A stretch of 64,000 bases of DNA from Deltaproteobacteria bacterium (GTDB taxonomy: Bacteria > SAR324 > JACQKK01). The DNA lies in assembly GCA_029858505.1 (NCBI GenBank), contig JAOUEW010000001.1, forward strand, positions 310,001 through 374,000, in the 5' to 3' direction. A model generated the notes under the pieces. It did not search any database. It was not told the origin of the DNA and was given only the letters and a program-made list of their open reading frames with translations. Numbering within the stretch: position 1 is the first letter of the stretch; every line of letters begins with the position of its first letter. Both the position numbers and the translations under genes were made by a program. Shown here one piece after another: positions 28,303 through 37,826 of the stretch.

Positions 28303-29541
28303 ATGATAAAACAGTGGGTTTTATTGCTGGCGGTGCTGTGCTGGGCCGGGTTAGGGGCGGGGGCTGCCCTGGCGGCCAGGGAGCTGGACCATGGTCTGGT
28401 GGCCTTGGCCGAAAAGCACTACGACAAAGCCTTGAAGCAGTTGCAGCCCCTGGCCGACCAAGGGGACCCGGTGGCTCAGTTTCACCTGGCCTGGATGTAT
28501 GAGCATGGCCAGGGGGTGAAAAAGGATCTGCGAGCGGCTTTTGTTTGGTATCAAAAGGCCGCCCTGCAGGGCAACGCCGATGCCATGAACAACCTGGGCG
28601 CGCTGTACCACACGGGAGAGGGAACCAAACAAAGCTTCAAACTGGCCGCCCATTGGTATCAAAAGGCCGCCGAACTGGGCCAGCCTCAGGCTTTCTTCAA
28701 CATGGCCATGATGATTTCGGAGGGCCAGGGATTCCGCCAAAGCGCCAAGGTGGCCGCCCAATGGCTGGACCGGGCCGCCCGCACCGATAACCTGGAGGCC
28801 CAATACCGCCTGGGCTTGATGTATGAGCAGGGAGACGGAGTGGCTCAAAACTTTGAAACCGCCGCCCAGTGGTACGAAGCCGCCGCCACCCGCGGCCATG
28901 CCCGGGCCAGCGCCAACCTGGGGGCGCTCTACCAAATGGGCCGGGGGCTGACCCGTTCTTATGCCGAGGCCGCCAAGTGGTATGCCATTGGGGCCGACAA
29001 GGGCGACCCCATGGCCCAAAACAACCTGGGGGCCTTGTATCAACAGGGGCGGGGGGTGGAAAAAGATCAAGCCCAAGCGGTGGAGTGGTTCCGCAAGTCT
29101 GCCGAGCAGCATTTTTTGGGGGGGGAGTACAACCTGGGGCTGGTGTATTATCAGGGCCGGGGGGTGGAAAAGGACCCCAGAGAAGCCTTCAAATGGTTTG
29201 AGCGGGCCGCCAACCAAGGGGACCCGGTGGCCCAAAACAACGTGGCCATTCAATACCAAAAAGGGGTGGGGGTCACCAAAAACCTGAAAAAAGCGGCCGA
29301 GTGGTATCGCAAGGCGGCGGAACAAAATTATGGGCTGGCCCAAATCAACCTGGGCACCATGTACCGCCGGGGGCTGGGGGTGCCCAGAGACCTGGAAAAA
29401 TCGGCCTATTGGTACCGCAAGGCCGAGGCCAACGGAATGCCCCAGGCCAAACAGGCCTTGGAAATGTTAAACCAGCCCATGCCTCCGGAAGAAGAAACCC
29501 CCCAGGGTGAAGACACTCCGGTGGAGGAATCGGCACCGTAA
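28303..29541 (+). CDS. Exported Sel1-like (TPR-related) repeat protein
   Basis: Signal peptide MIKQWVLLLAVLCWAGLGAGAALA; serial ...AQFHLAWMYEHGQGVKKDLRAAFVWYQKAALQGNADAMNNLGALYHTGEG... units. Confidence 0.92.
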   Translation: MIKQWVLLLAVLCWAGLGAGAALAARELDHGLVALAEKHYDKALKQLQPLADQGDPVAQFHLAWMYEHGQGVKKDLRAAFVWYQKAALQGNADAMNNLGALYHTGEGTKQSFKLAAHWYQKAAELGQPQAFFNMAMMISEGQGFRQSAKVAAQWLDRAARTDNLEAQYRLGLMYEQGDGVAQNFETAAQWYEAAATRGHARASANLGALYQMGRGLTRSYAEAAKWYAIGADKGDPMAQNNLGALYQQGRGVEKDQAQAVEWFRKSAEQHFLGGEYNLGLVYYQGRGVEKDPREAFKWFERAANQGDPVAQNNVAIQYQKGVGVTKNLKKAAEWYRKAAEQNYGLAQINLGTMYRRGLGVPRDLEKSAYWYRKAEANGMPQAKQALEMLNQPMPPEEETPQGEDTPVEESAP

Positions 29542-29552
29542 GCCGCGGCACC

Positions 29553-29963
29553 ATGACCCACCCCCCGCTTTCCCGCGAAGTGTTTCTGCTGTTCGCCCTG
29601 CTGTACGGGCTGGCCTGGGGGAGTTTTCTCAACCAATGGGCCGACCGTTGGTCCTTGGCCTGCCCCCCTGGCGTGACCTGGTTTTCCCCCCGGCGTTCCT
29701 GCTGTTTTCATTGTCAACAAACCATTCCCTGGTGGTGGAACCTGCCGGTGGTGTCGTACCTGTGGCTGGGGGGGCGCTGCGGGTTTTGCCGGGCGCCCAT
29801 GGGGGCTTCTACCCTGGTGGTGGAGTTGGCCGTGCCAGCGGGCATCACCGCCCTGGCGGCTTGGGTGGGCCCGGAGCGGCCTGGGGTGCTGGCGGCGGGG
29901 GTGGGGGTGTTGAGCGGGCTGATATTGCTGGGGGCCAGGGCCTGGAAGAGCCGCCATTTATAA
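29553..29963 (+). CDS. Stand-alone prepilin-peptidase N-terminal (DiS_P_DiS methylase-like) domain protein
   Basis: GLAWGSFLNQWADR...PRRSCCFHCQQTIPWWWNLPVVSYLWLGGRCGFCRAPM two CxxC motifs; no C-terminal A24 peptidase domain follows. Confidence 0.75.
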   Translation: MTHPPLSREVFLLFALLYGLAWGSFLNQWADRWSLACPPGVTWFSPRRSCCFHCQQTIPWWWNLPVVSYLWLGGRCGFCRAPMGASTLVVELAVPAGITALAAWVGPERPGVLAAGVGVLSGLILLGARAWKSRHL

Positions 29964-29978
29964 GCCGAATGAGGATGC

Positions 29979-30045
29979 AAGACTTCTGCATAACCAGGGT
30001 TTTTTCCCTGAACAGGGGGAGTGGGGGGCGAAACCCCCAATAAAA
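29979..30045. mobile_element. Truncated family-M element (left end only)
   Basis: AAGACTTCTGCATAACCAGGGTTTTTTCCCTGAACAGGGGGAGTGGGGGGCGAAACCCCC; right inverted repeat not recognisable. Confidence 0.5.
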
Positions 30046-30133
30046 TTGAATGGTTCTGTTCCTCAAGTTTTCTTGGTTTCTTCCGAAGTTTACGGTGAGA
30101 GAAAATATTCCACATAAACCGGGAGATTTGACC

Positions 30134-30529
30134 ATGAGGAATTGGAAACAGACGGCCCTGCTGGGGGTGGTGTTGGCCTCGCTGGCTGGCTCCCCCGCCC
30201 TGGCCCAAAACACTTCACCAGTGGTGAACGTGTACTCCATGTGGGTGAAGCTTTCTTTGCGGGGCTATGCCCAAGAGGAAATTGAATCGGTGTTGAAAAA
30301 CATTGACCCCAAAACCCTGGACGAGGTGAAGGGGCGCCTGCGGCGGTCGGTGATTTCCAACCTGCAATTGAAGAAGATTGACCGGTTGTACGCCCGCAGC
30401 CGCGACTACGACGACCAGAACCTGGTGATGGAGTCCATCCGGACGGAAATCCGCTTTGCCGGGCTGGAAACCGATCCGGAGCTGAAACTGTTGATCAAGG
30501 ACCGGTTTGGAATTTCTCTGGCCAACTAG
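30134..30529 (+). CDS. Hypothetical exported protein
   Basis: Signal peptide MRNWKQTALLGVVLASLAGSPALAQ; no family recognised; preferred start inside ORF 30050. Confidence 0.7.
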   Translation: MRNWKQTALLGVVLASLAGSPALAQNTSPVVNVYSMWVKLSLRGYAQEEIESVLKNIDPKTLDEVKGRLRRSVISNLQLKKIDRLYARSRDYDDQNLVMESIRTEIRFAGLETDPELKLLIKDRFGISLAN

Positions 30530-30590
30530 GGGGGGGGTTGCCCCGGCCGGGGTGCCCTGGGAATGGCCTGCCGCTGGATTGGCGTTCAAC

Positions 30591-30624
30591 AAAAAAGCCC
30601 CCGGTGTTTGGCCGGGGGCTTTTT
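30591..30624. terminator. Bidirectional terminator between convergent genes
   Basis: AAAAAAGCCCCCGGtgtttggCCGGGGGCTTTTT. Confidence 0.9.
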
Positions 30625-30641
30625 GTTTGTTTGGGGTGCCT

Positions 30642-33170
30642 TTACGGGCTCAACTTCCACAGGTCGTTTAGATAGATCTGCGCTGGCGACACGGAATCAA
30701 AGCCCCACCCTCCGATCAGCCATAAATTTCCCGCTGCATCCGACCAAGCCTTTGGGGCACTTCTGGCCCCCGGAGTATTCGTAGCTGCGGGGGTTCCTTT
30801 GGTTCCATAGACCCCGGTGGTGTTTCCTGTGCTGCTGCCGCCCATCCAAGTCCAATTGGTACCGTCCCACTTCCATAGGTCGTTCAGACTTTTTAAGGCC
30901 CCCCCCGCGGAATCATAGCCGAATCCACTAAACAGCCAAAAATTCCCGGCGGAATCTTTCCAACCAATGGTATCCATTCTTGATCCCGGATTGTTGGTGG
31001 CGGCAGCCACCCCTTTTGTTCCAAAAACCCCAGCGGCATTGGCCGTGCTGCTGCCGCTCATCCAGGTCCAGTTGGTGCCATCCCATTTCCACAGGTCGTT
31101 CAGGTAGCCAGCTACCGCCAAGGAATCAATGCCAGGCCCTCCAAACAGCCACAGGTTTCCGGCAGCATCGGTCCAGGATGTTGAACTATACCTAGCGCCC
31201 GGATAATTGGCGGCGGCAGCCACCCCTTTTGTTCCATAAACCCCGGCGGAATTCACCGTGCTGGCACCGCCTATCCAGGTCCAGTTGGTGCCATCCCATT
31301 TCCACATGTCGTTATAATAGCCCAACGATCCGGACCCCCCAAACAACCAAGCATTTCCTGCGGCATCTTTCCAAGTAGTCACGCGTTGTCTGGCCCCCGG
31401 CACGTTGGCGGCGGCGGTTACCCCCAAGGTGCCATACACACCGGTCGCATTCACCAAGTTGCTTCCACTTACCCAGGTCCAGTTGGCCCCATCCCACTTC
31501 CACAGGTCATTCAGGTTGCCTATCCCGGTCCCTGAGTCATAACCCGTGCCCCCAAACACCCATACATTCCCCGCGGCATCCAACCAATTCTCCGAATATG
31601 CTCTTGCTCCAGGCATGTTGGCGGCGGCGGCGGTTCCTTTGGCCCCATAGACCCCGGTGGTGTTTCCTGTGCTGCTGCCACCCATCCAGGTCCAGTTGGT
31701 GCCATCCCATTTCCATAGATCATTCAGATAGACGACCGTGGCTGCTGAGCCATAGCCATATCCGCCAAACATCCAGAAATTCCCCGCTCCATCCACCCAA
31801 GTGATGGGACTATGCCTGCTGCCCGGCTGGTTGGTGGCGGCGGCAGTTCCTTGGGTCCCATAGACTCCAGTGACATTCCCTGTGCTGCTTCCGCTCACCC
31901 AGGTGGTTTGCATCACCACGTTCAGCGGGGTGAAGGCGGTCACCGCCCCGCTGGTGGCGGTGATGGTGCTGGTGCCCACCCCGGCGTAGGCCACGGTGGC
32001 CAGTCCGGATGCGTTGATGGTACTAGACGCAGTGTTGCTGCTGGTCCAGGTGGCCGTGTAGCCGTAGGTAGGTAGGGGAGCCACCGTGGTATCTGAGAAC
32101 GTTCCGGTGGCCGTGTATTGCTGGGTCTGACGAGTGAGGATGGTGGCATTGGCCGGAGAGAGGGTCATGCTCAGCAAGTTGGGGTTGCCCACAGTGAGGG
32201 TGGCGGTTCCCGTCTTTCCGCTGGCCGGGTCGGTGGCGGTGATGAGGGAAGTACCCGTGATGTTTCCGGTGTTGATGGCGGTGGCCAAGCCAGAGGTGCT
32301 GACAATGGTGGCGTTGGTGGCGGTGCCGCTGGTCCAGGTCATCAGGGTGGTGATGACCCCGGTGGTTCCATCAACAAAATTTCCCATGGCGGTGAGCTGC
32401 TGGCTGGTGCCCCTTGGCACGGTGACCGGGGTCACGGCAATGCTGACAAGGGTGGGCATATCCACGGTGAGGGTGGAGGTATTGCTGAAACCCCCGCTGG
32501 TGGCGGTGATGACGGACGTGCCGGTGATGGTCCCCGTAGAAGGCAACGAAGCCAACCCGGTGCTGTTGATGGTAGCGTTGGCCGGGGTGCCGCTGCTCCA
32601 GGCGATGGTGTTGTAGGCGTTTGGCAGAGTGCGATTCATGCCATCGTTGTAGGCCCCCGTGGCGGTAAACTGTTTGGTGGTGCCCCTGGGCACCAAAGTG
32701 GTCGCCGGAGCCACCGTGATGCCGGTGAGGTAGGGGGTCACGGTCACATTCACCGTGGGTACCAGCGATGGATTGGGGGTGGGGGAGTTATCGGTGGCCT
32801 TCAAGTCGAAGGAATCCGCCCCGCTTAACGCCGTGTTAGGAGTATAGGTGCCCGTGAAGGTAAACGTATAACCGCTGGTCATGTTGCCCGTGGTGGTGGC
32901 CAGGGTAAACGCCGAGAGCGTGCCCTTGGTGGGGGCCTTGACCGCCGCCAGGGTCACCACCGGGCTGTCGGTGTCGGTGACCGTGTAGGTGAGGGTCACC
33001 GGCACGTTGGCCGGGGTGGTCACCGCCGCCGGGGGGGCGATGTCTGGGCAATACAGACAGGTGGGCAGCAGGTGATCCGTTCCCCGGTACACCTTGGGAA
33101 TTTGGCAACCAGACAAGACCAGCAGCAGGGTTAGGGAGACAGGCAGAAAAACACTGCGAAGAGAAAACAT
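30642..33170 (-). CDS. Lipoprotein with Ig-like (BIG2-type) domains and six C-terminal kelch/galactose-oxidase-like repeats
   Basis: Lipobox VLSGCQ; repeated PRGTTKQFTATGAY.../ATINSTGLA units; six LNDLWKWDGTNWTW..G(S)STGN..GVYGTKG..AA.N.PGAR....W.DAAGNLWLFGG units. Confidence 0.85.
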   Translation of the reverse strand: MFSLRSVFLPVSLTLLLVLSGCQIPKVYRGTDHLLPTCLYCPDIAPPAAVTTPANVPVTLTYTVTDTDSPVVTLAAVKAPTKGTLSAFTLATTTGNMTSGYTFTFTGTYTPNTALSGADSFDLKATDNSPTPNPSLVPTVNVTVTPYLTGITVAPATTLVPRGTTKQFTATGAYNDGMNRTLPNAYNTIAWSSGTPANATINSTGLASLPSTGTITGTSVITATSGGFSNTSTLTVDMPTLVSIAVTPVTVPRGTSQQLTAMGNFVDGTTGVITTLMTWTSGTATNATIVSTSGLATAINTGNITGTSLITATDPASGKTGTATLTVGNPNLLSMTLSPANATILTRQTQQYTATGTFSDTTVAPLPTYGYTATWTSSNTASSTINASGLATVAYAGVGTSTITATSGAVTAFTPLNVVMQTTWVSGSSTGNVTGVYGTQGTAAATNQPGSRHSPITWVDGAGNFWMFGGYGYGSAATVVYLNDLWKWDGTNWTWMGGSSTGNTTGVYGAKGTAAAANMPGARAYSENWLDAAGNVWVFGGTGYDSGTGIGNLNDLWKWDGANWTWVSGSNLVNATGVYGTLGVTAAANVPGARQRVTTWKDAAGNAWLFGGSGSLGYYNDMWKWDGTNWTWIGGASTVNSAGVYGTKGVAAAANYPGARYSSTSWTDAAGNLWLFGGPGIDSLAVAGYLNDLWKWDGTNWTWMSGSSTANAAGVFGTKGVAAATNNPGSRMDTIGWKDSAGNFWLFSGFGYDSAGGALKSLNDLWKWDGTNWTWMGGSSTGNTTGVYGTKGTPAATNTPGARSAPKAWSDAAGNLWLIGGWGFDSVSPAQIYLNDLWKLSP

Positions 33171-33301
33171 CACTTTACCCTGGAGAAGGAAACCATAGCC
33201 CCCATATAAAGGTGCATAATAATCACACATGATAAAAAAGACAACTGGCGTAAAGACGCAATCTCCATGAGTCAACTTGGGGGCGGGGTGTTGCGGAGGG
33301 C

Positions 33302-34777
33302 CTATTCTTCTGAACCCAGCACTTCTTCTTCGGGGTAAAAGGGGAAGGGCGGGTGGTGGTTCGCGCGCCGCTCGTGAGACAGGGGCAAACAGGAGAAAAA
33401 CTCCACCAAGTGGTCGTGTTCTCGCTTGGCGTCTTGATAGCCCAGATCGAGCAGGGTTTCGATGTACTCCTTCTCGAACATTAAATAACTCACCAGGTCA
33501 TTTTCTCCGTGGGGAGAGTCTTCCAGCAGGTTGCCGAAAAACCGGTGCATGGGAGAGACCGCCCGGGAACTGGCGATAATTTTGCGCAGGCTTTGGGCGG
33601 CCACCTTGCCCAGGTTTTCGGTGGGTTGAATGGTGAAGGGCCGCACCTTACGCATTTCATGGATCACCTTGCCGGGCACCATCATTTCCCGACGGTGGCG
33701 GTTGATCCGTTCCAGGGCGTCGTTCCCAAAAATTTGCTCCATGTCGCGGATGAGGTAGTTGATCCGCTGCAACTGGTTCAGGTCGTAGTCTAGTTTATCC
33801 AAGAAGATGGAGTTCAGCAGTTGGCCCGCCAGGGTTCCCAAGGGGGGTTGGGGGGCCAGGACCTGGGGCATTTGCAGGTCGGCCATGGGTTCGGAGGGGA
33901 TGGGCACCGCCGCGCTGGGGGGCCGCAGGGCAATGATGAACAGGTGATCGGCCCCCAGCTGAATGGCGGGGCTAATGGGGGTGTTCTGCCGCAGGGAACC
34001 GTCTCCAAAGTACTGCTGGTTGATGCGGATTAAGGGAAAGATGATGGGCAGCGCCGCCGAGGCCAAAATGTGCTTGGGGGAAAGGCTGGTGAAAATGGGG
34101 TGAATGCCGCCCTCTCGAAAGTGTACGTCGGGGTGTTTTTCCACAAAAATGGCCGGAAGGCCCGTGTTGATGTGGGTGGCCGAGATGGTGAAGGCGTCGA
34201 TAATGCGAGAATTGATGTTTTTATGGATGTTGAACCAAGAGATGTTCCGCCGCAGATAAAACACGAAGGGGGTGGTGTCGAGAACGCTTTTGAAGGTGAA
34301 GGGCCCCAGGGTGCCGTAGCGTTTTTCCAGCAGGCGGTACAGCCCCAGCATGTTGGTGGCCGCGAAGTACCCGGTTTTGGCCAGAAAGGTGAACAGGGCC
34401 TGGGTGTCTGTGTAGTAGATATCTTTGGAGGTCAGGCTGTTCCACAGTTTCCAGATATGCTTGCCCTGATACACCGGGTCGTGGGCGGTGGCGGCCATGA
34501 AGGCGCAGTTGATGGCCCCCACGCTGGTGCCGCAATACAATTGAAACAGGGGGCTTTCTCCCAATTCTGGGGGCAGTTGGGTGCGAAGGTAGTGAATCAC
34601 CCCCGCCTCGTAGGCGCCCCGGGCCCCCCCGCCAGAAAGCACCATGGCAAACCGGGGGCGGGCGTCTGGGTAGCCGTTTCGGCGCTCGTGTTTGCGGGCA
34701 CCCCGGCCAGAGTGCTGTGACAAGGAGGGGCTGGATTTCTTGGTGGCCAAGGGGGCTCCGGGAAGGGGGGTGAACAA
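33302..34777 (-). CDS. Patatin-like phospholipase
   Basis: MVLSGGGARGAYEAGVIHYL oxyanion loop; GTSVGAINCAFMA nucleophile elbow; GDGSLRQNTPISPAI catalytic Asp. Confidence 0.92.
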   Translation of the reverse strand: MFTPLPGAPLATKKSSPSLSQHSGRGARKHERRNGYPDARPRFAMVLSGGGARGAYEAGVIHYLRTQLPPELGESPLFQLYCGTSVGAINCAFMAATAHDPVYQGKHIWKLWNSLTSKDIYYTDTQALFTFLAKTGYFAATNMLGLYRLLEKRYGTLGPFTFKSVLDTTPFVFYLRRNISWFNIHKNINSRIIDAFTISATHINTGLPAIFVEKHPDVHFREGGIHPIFTSLSPKHILASAALPIIFPLIRINQQYFGDGSLRQNTPISPAIQLGADHLFIIALRPPSAAVPIPSEPMADLQMPQVLAPQPPLGTLAGQLLNSIFLDKLDYDLNQLQRINYLIRDMEQIFGNDALERINRHRREMMVPGKVIHEMRKVRPFTIQPTENLGKVAAQSLRKIIASSRAVSPMHRFFGNLLEDSPHGENDLVSYLMFEKEYIETLLDLGYQDAKREHDHLVEFFSCLPLSHERRANHHPPFPFYPEEEVLGSEE

Positions 34778-35014
34778 ACACGGAAAACAAACGTAAAAAT
34801 TGGGTTGAAAACCCCGGATGGAACGGCCCAGGGTTGGCGCTCACTTCAACCCCAATGTATCTGTTCTTCCCCCGCACTTGAAGGGCCCTGCCCGCCAGGG
34901 GTTCCCTCGCAAGCGTTCCCTGGCTTAGGTGTTGCCCGATTTTCTCAATTCCTACCTATACTCATATTTACGAAAGGTCGCATTGACCCGGTCCATGGGC
35001 TGGAGGGAACGGAT

Positions 35015-36001
35015 TTATGGGATAAAATCCCCCAGCAGGTTTTCCGTAAACACCGCGCCACCGTTGCCTTCTTCGTTGCTTTCCCAAAACAACACCGCAC
35101 GGGTGCGGGTGTCTCCCAGCGAGGGCAGTTCTTCCATCATCAAGGTCAGTTTGCCCTCGGTGGTTTCTACCCGCGCCAGGGGGTGCTTGAACACCCGGTA
35201 GTAAAAACCACTCACCACCCGGTTTCCCAGCAGGGTGTTCAGCAAGGGGGCGTTGTTCCAGCGTTCTCGCTCTTCGGGGGCGGGGGCTTGGGGGTTCCCC
35301 AGGGTGTAAAATCCCGAGGAATAGGTTTGCTCCAGGGTGGCGGTGACCCGCCAGCGGGTAAGCAGGGGGGTGGCGGGTTCCAGGTCAATCTGGGTTTGGG
35401 GGGGGTACCAATCTCTGGTGTGGGCCCAGGCCAAGCTGTATCCCCCCAGCCCCGCCAGCAGATACAGGGCGGTGAGGGCCGCGGCCCCCCGCAACAGGTT
35501 TTCCCAGGCGTGGGGAAATCCTTCCAGCAGCACCAAGATCAACCCCAGCAGCAGGGCCAGGGCGGGGTGGCCATCGGGGTGCAGGGGCAGAGAAATCGGC
35601 TGGGTAGAAAAGGGGGCCAGCCAGGGAAGGCCCTGGGGGGTGGTGAGCATGAGCAACTGGTGCCCCAGCAACCCGGCGGCGGTGGTGATGACCTGGGGCC
35701 AGGGAAAGCGGGACTCGTTCCAGAGGAACACCACCAAGCCTCCCATGCCCAAAATGCCCGCGGAATAAAACAGGGAGTGAAAGGGGAGCGGCCCCAGAAT
35801 CATGTCGGCTTGGTTTCCGGTCAGGGCCAGCCCCAGGGGGTAGTCGGCCAGGGGCAAAATTACCCCCAGGGCCAGCCACAAAAACGGGCGGGGGCCCAGC
35901 CGGGCGGCCCAGTTGAGGTGAGAGCGCAGCAACACCACCATCATCAGGCCAATGGCGGCGGTGAGAAGATCGTGGGAAAGAAACATGATGGAAAACCCCA
36001 A
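35015..36001 (-). CDS. Membrane-bound metal-dependent hydrolase-like (YdjM-like) protein
   Basis: N-terminal multi-TM with HD/H residues (MFLSHDLL...LPLADYPLG...PLPFHSLFY), soluble C-terminal domain. Confidence 0.55.
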   Translation of the reverse strand: MGFSIMFLSHDLLTAAIGLMMVVLLRSHLNWAARLGPRPFLWLALGVILPLADYPLGLALTGNQADMILGPLPFHSLFYSAGILGMGGLVVFLWNESRFPWPQVITTAAGLLGHQLLMLTTPQGLPWLAPFSTQPISLPLHPDGHPALALLLGLILVLLEGFPHAWENLLRGAAALTALYLLAGLGGYSLAWAHTRDWYPPQTQIDLEPATPLLTRWRVTATLEQTYSSGFYTLGNPQAPAPEERERWNNAPLLNTLLGNRVVSGFYYRVFKHPLARVETTEGKLTLMMEELPSLGDTRTRAVLFWESNEEGNGGAVFTENLLGDFIP

Positions 36002-36023
36002 GGAACGGACCGGCGCAAACCGG

Positions 36024-36572
36024 TTAGGGACTGGTGGGGGTGGGCCCTGAAGACAGCGCCCCCGGTTTGGCGGTTGCGGCGCCGGGTTCTTCGGGCTTGG
36101 CTGGTGGGGCTTCCATTAAGCCCAGCAGGTACCCCGCCACCCCGGCGGCGCACACCCCCTGATAGGCCAAGCACCGGGCCTGCCCTTTTTTCTTCATGGA
36201 GGTGTCGTACACGTAACTCCAGGTGGGCGTGTAGTAATAGTATCCCACCAGTTCGTTGGCCGGGTTGTACAGCCGGTGGTCCACCGCCCAGCCGATGAAC
36301 GCCCGGTCGTCGTCGCGGTTGACCAGGTACAACCGAGAGCGGCCGGTTTCTACCACCACGCCCACGGCCCCGCGCAGCCGGCCGTCGGTTCCGGCCAGTT
36401 CCACAAAATTAAAATACACCCGGGCTTCCCCCAGGGGTTTGCCCGCCGGGTCCTGAATGGGGGCGGTAATCAGGGGGGTGTTCAGGGTTTGGGCTTGGGC
36501 GGGGAACGCCCCCGCCCAACCACTGGCCAGCACGACCGCCCACAGGGCCAGCCGCCAGCCTGCCGGAGCCAT
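36024..36572 (-). CDS. Hypothetical exported protein
   Basis: Signal peptide MAPAGWRLALWAVVLASGWAGAFPAQAQ; start overlaps upstream stop (TAATG). Confidence 0.65.
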   Translation of the reverse strand: MAPAGWRLALWAVVLASGWAGAFPAQAQTLNTPLITAPIQDPAGKPLGEARVYFNFVELAGTDGRLRGAVGVVVETGRSRLYLVNRDDDRAFIGWAVDHRLYNPANELVGYYYYTPTWSYVYDTSMKKKGQARCLAYQGVCAAGVAGYLLGLMEAPPAKPEEPGAATAKPGALSSGPTPTSP

Positions 36573-36745
36573 TAGGCCCCTTTGTTCATCAGCAGATAGG
36601 CGGCTACCGCGCCGGCCACCACCACGGCCAGCACCACCCACACCCAGCCTTTTCCGCCATGGGAGCCATAGCCCGAATGGCCGCTGGGGCGCACGGTGTG
36701 GGGGGGGTAGGTATAGGACAGGTTGACGTGTCTTTCGCTGCTCAT
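36572..36745 (-). CDS. Small single-TM protein with YTYPPHTVRPSG tail motif
   Basis: MSSERHVNLSYTYPPHTVRPSGHSGYGSHGGKGWVWVVLAVVVAGAVAAYLLMNKGA; alternative start 36760. Confidence 0.65.
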   Translation of the reverse strand: MSSERHVNLSYTYPPHTVRPSGHSGYGSHGGKGWVWVVLAVVVAGAVAAYLLMNKGA

Positions 36746-36797
36746 GGTTGGATTCTCCAAAAGGAAGGTGAAAAGGATGAAAGGAAAAAAAAGGGTG

Positions 36798-37607
36798 TCA
36801 CCCGGATGCCGCCACGGCGGCCCCCAAGGCGGTTAGGTTGATTCCAGCATGAAACGCCCAAGGTTGCCATAGCCCCCCCGAACGGTAACGCAACCAGGCC
36901 AGCACCATGGCCATGGAGAAGATAAGGATAAAATAAAACGGATAAGATTCCCACTGGTCGTAATGCAGCAGGGTAAACAGCAGGCTTACCGCCCCAGCCG
37001 CCCACAACCCCCCCAGGGGCCGCTGCAAGGCGGGGAACAGCACTCCCCGAAAGGTGATTTCCTCGACCAAGGGAATCAACACCCCCAGCAACAGGGCAAA
37101 CCCCAAAAAGGGAAGGGGCCCCAAGGTCATCACCTGAGAAAACTGGGTCTCGAAGGTGTGGGGTGGGGGCCAAGCGATTTCGATGGGAATGGCGGCCACC
37201 TGGATCAGCATTCCACCCAAAATGGCGGCGGGCACCCCCCCCAAGGCTTGGCGGGTAAGGCCAGCTTTGGTGAATCCGGCCATGGCCCAGCCATGGGGCC
37301 CCCGCCGGGTGATCAGCAGCACCAGCAGCGCCAAGGTCAACAGGCTAGAGGCGGCGAGCAAGACATACATGGCCCCGCCATGGATGGGGGTATTTTGTTG
37401 GGGCATCCACGCTTTGGGCAGCAACCCCTGGTGGATCAATACGCCCATGGCAGCACCCGCCAACAATTGGGCCAGAATAAATATGCCAAAGGCCACAGCG
37501 CCTTCCCACCAGGTCCATGTCTCTCCCGCCAGGGTATTCCCAGAAGGACGAACGGTGTGGGGCGGGTATGAGTATCCCGTGGGGCGGCTTGTCTTGGAGG
37601 GTTCCAT
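36798..37607 (-). CDS. CPBP-family intramembrane metalloprotease
   Basis: PLVEEITFRGVLFPALQ (EExxxR) and later TM helices; N-terminal GYSYPPHTVRPSG. Confidence 0.88.
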   Translation of the reverse strand: MEPSKTSRPTGYSYPPHTVRPSGNTLAGETWTWWEGAVAFGIFILAQLLAGAAMGVLIHQGLLPKAWMPQQNTPIHGGAMYVLLAASSLLTLALLVLLITRRGPHGWAMAGFTKAGLTRQALGGVPAAILGGMLIQVAAIPIEIAWPPPHTFETQFSQVMTLGPLPFLGFALLLGVLIPLVEEITFRGVLFPALQRPLGGLWAAGAVSLLFTLLHYDQWESYPFYFILIFSMAMVLAWLRYRSGGLWQPWAFHAGINLTALGAAVAASG

Positions 37608-37656
37608 TCTGTTGGCTCTTTTCTGTTGAGGCTTAGAGACTTCTGCGTAATCTATG

Positions 37657-37691
37657 TTTTCTCTTTTCTCTTTTCTCTTTTCTCTTTTCCC
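37657..37691. repeat. Heptanucleotide microsatellite (TTTTCTC)x4 plus a degenerate unit
   Basis: Counted directly; about 50 bp upstream of the CPBP start codon. Confidence 0.9.
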
Positions 37692-37826
37692 TTCCCCCCT
37701 GGTCTTGTTCGTTTGAAATTTTCTCGGCGGTGTTGGATTGGGGAATGGCGCAGCCAGTGGAGTTCAATGAGTCCTTCAAACCCTATTGCCATTGGGGAAG
37801 AATGACAAGAGGAAACAAAATTAGTT

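Noticed and set aside
28351-29343. 330-aa minus-strand ORF opposite the Sel1 gene
   Set aside because: Antisense shadow of a repeat-coding gene; no start context or motif
30642-32000. CRISPR or noncoding tandem array in the repeated region
   Set aside because: Period matches about 70-aa protein repeats in an open frame with conserved kelch-like motifs
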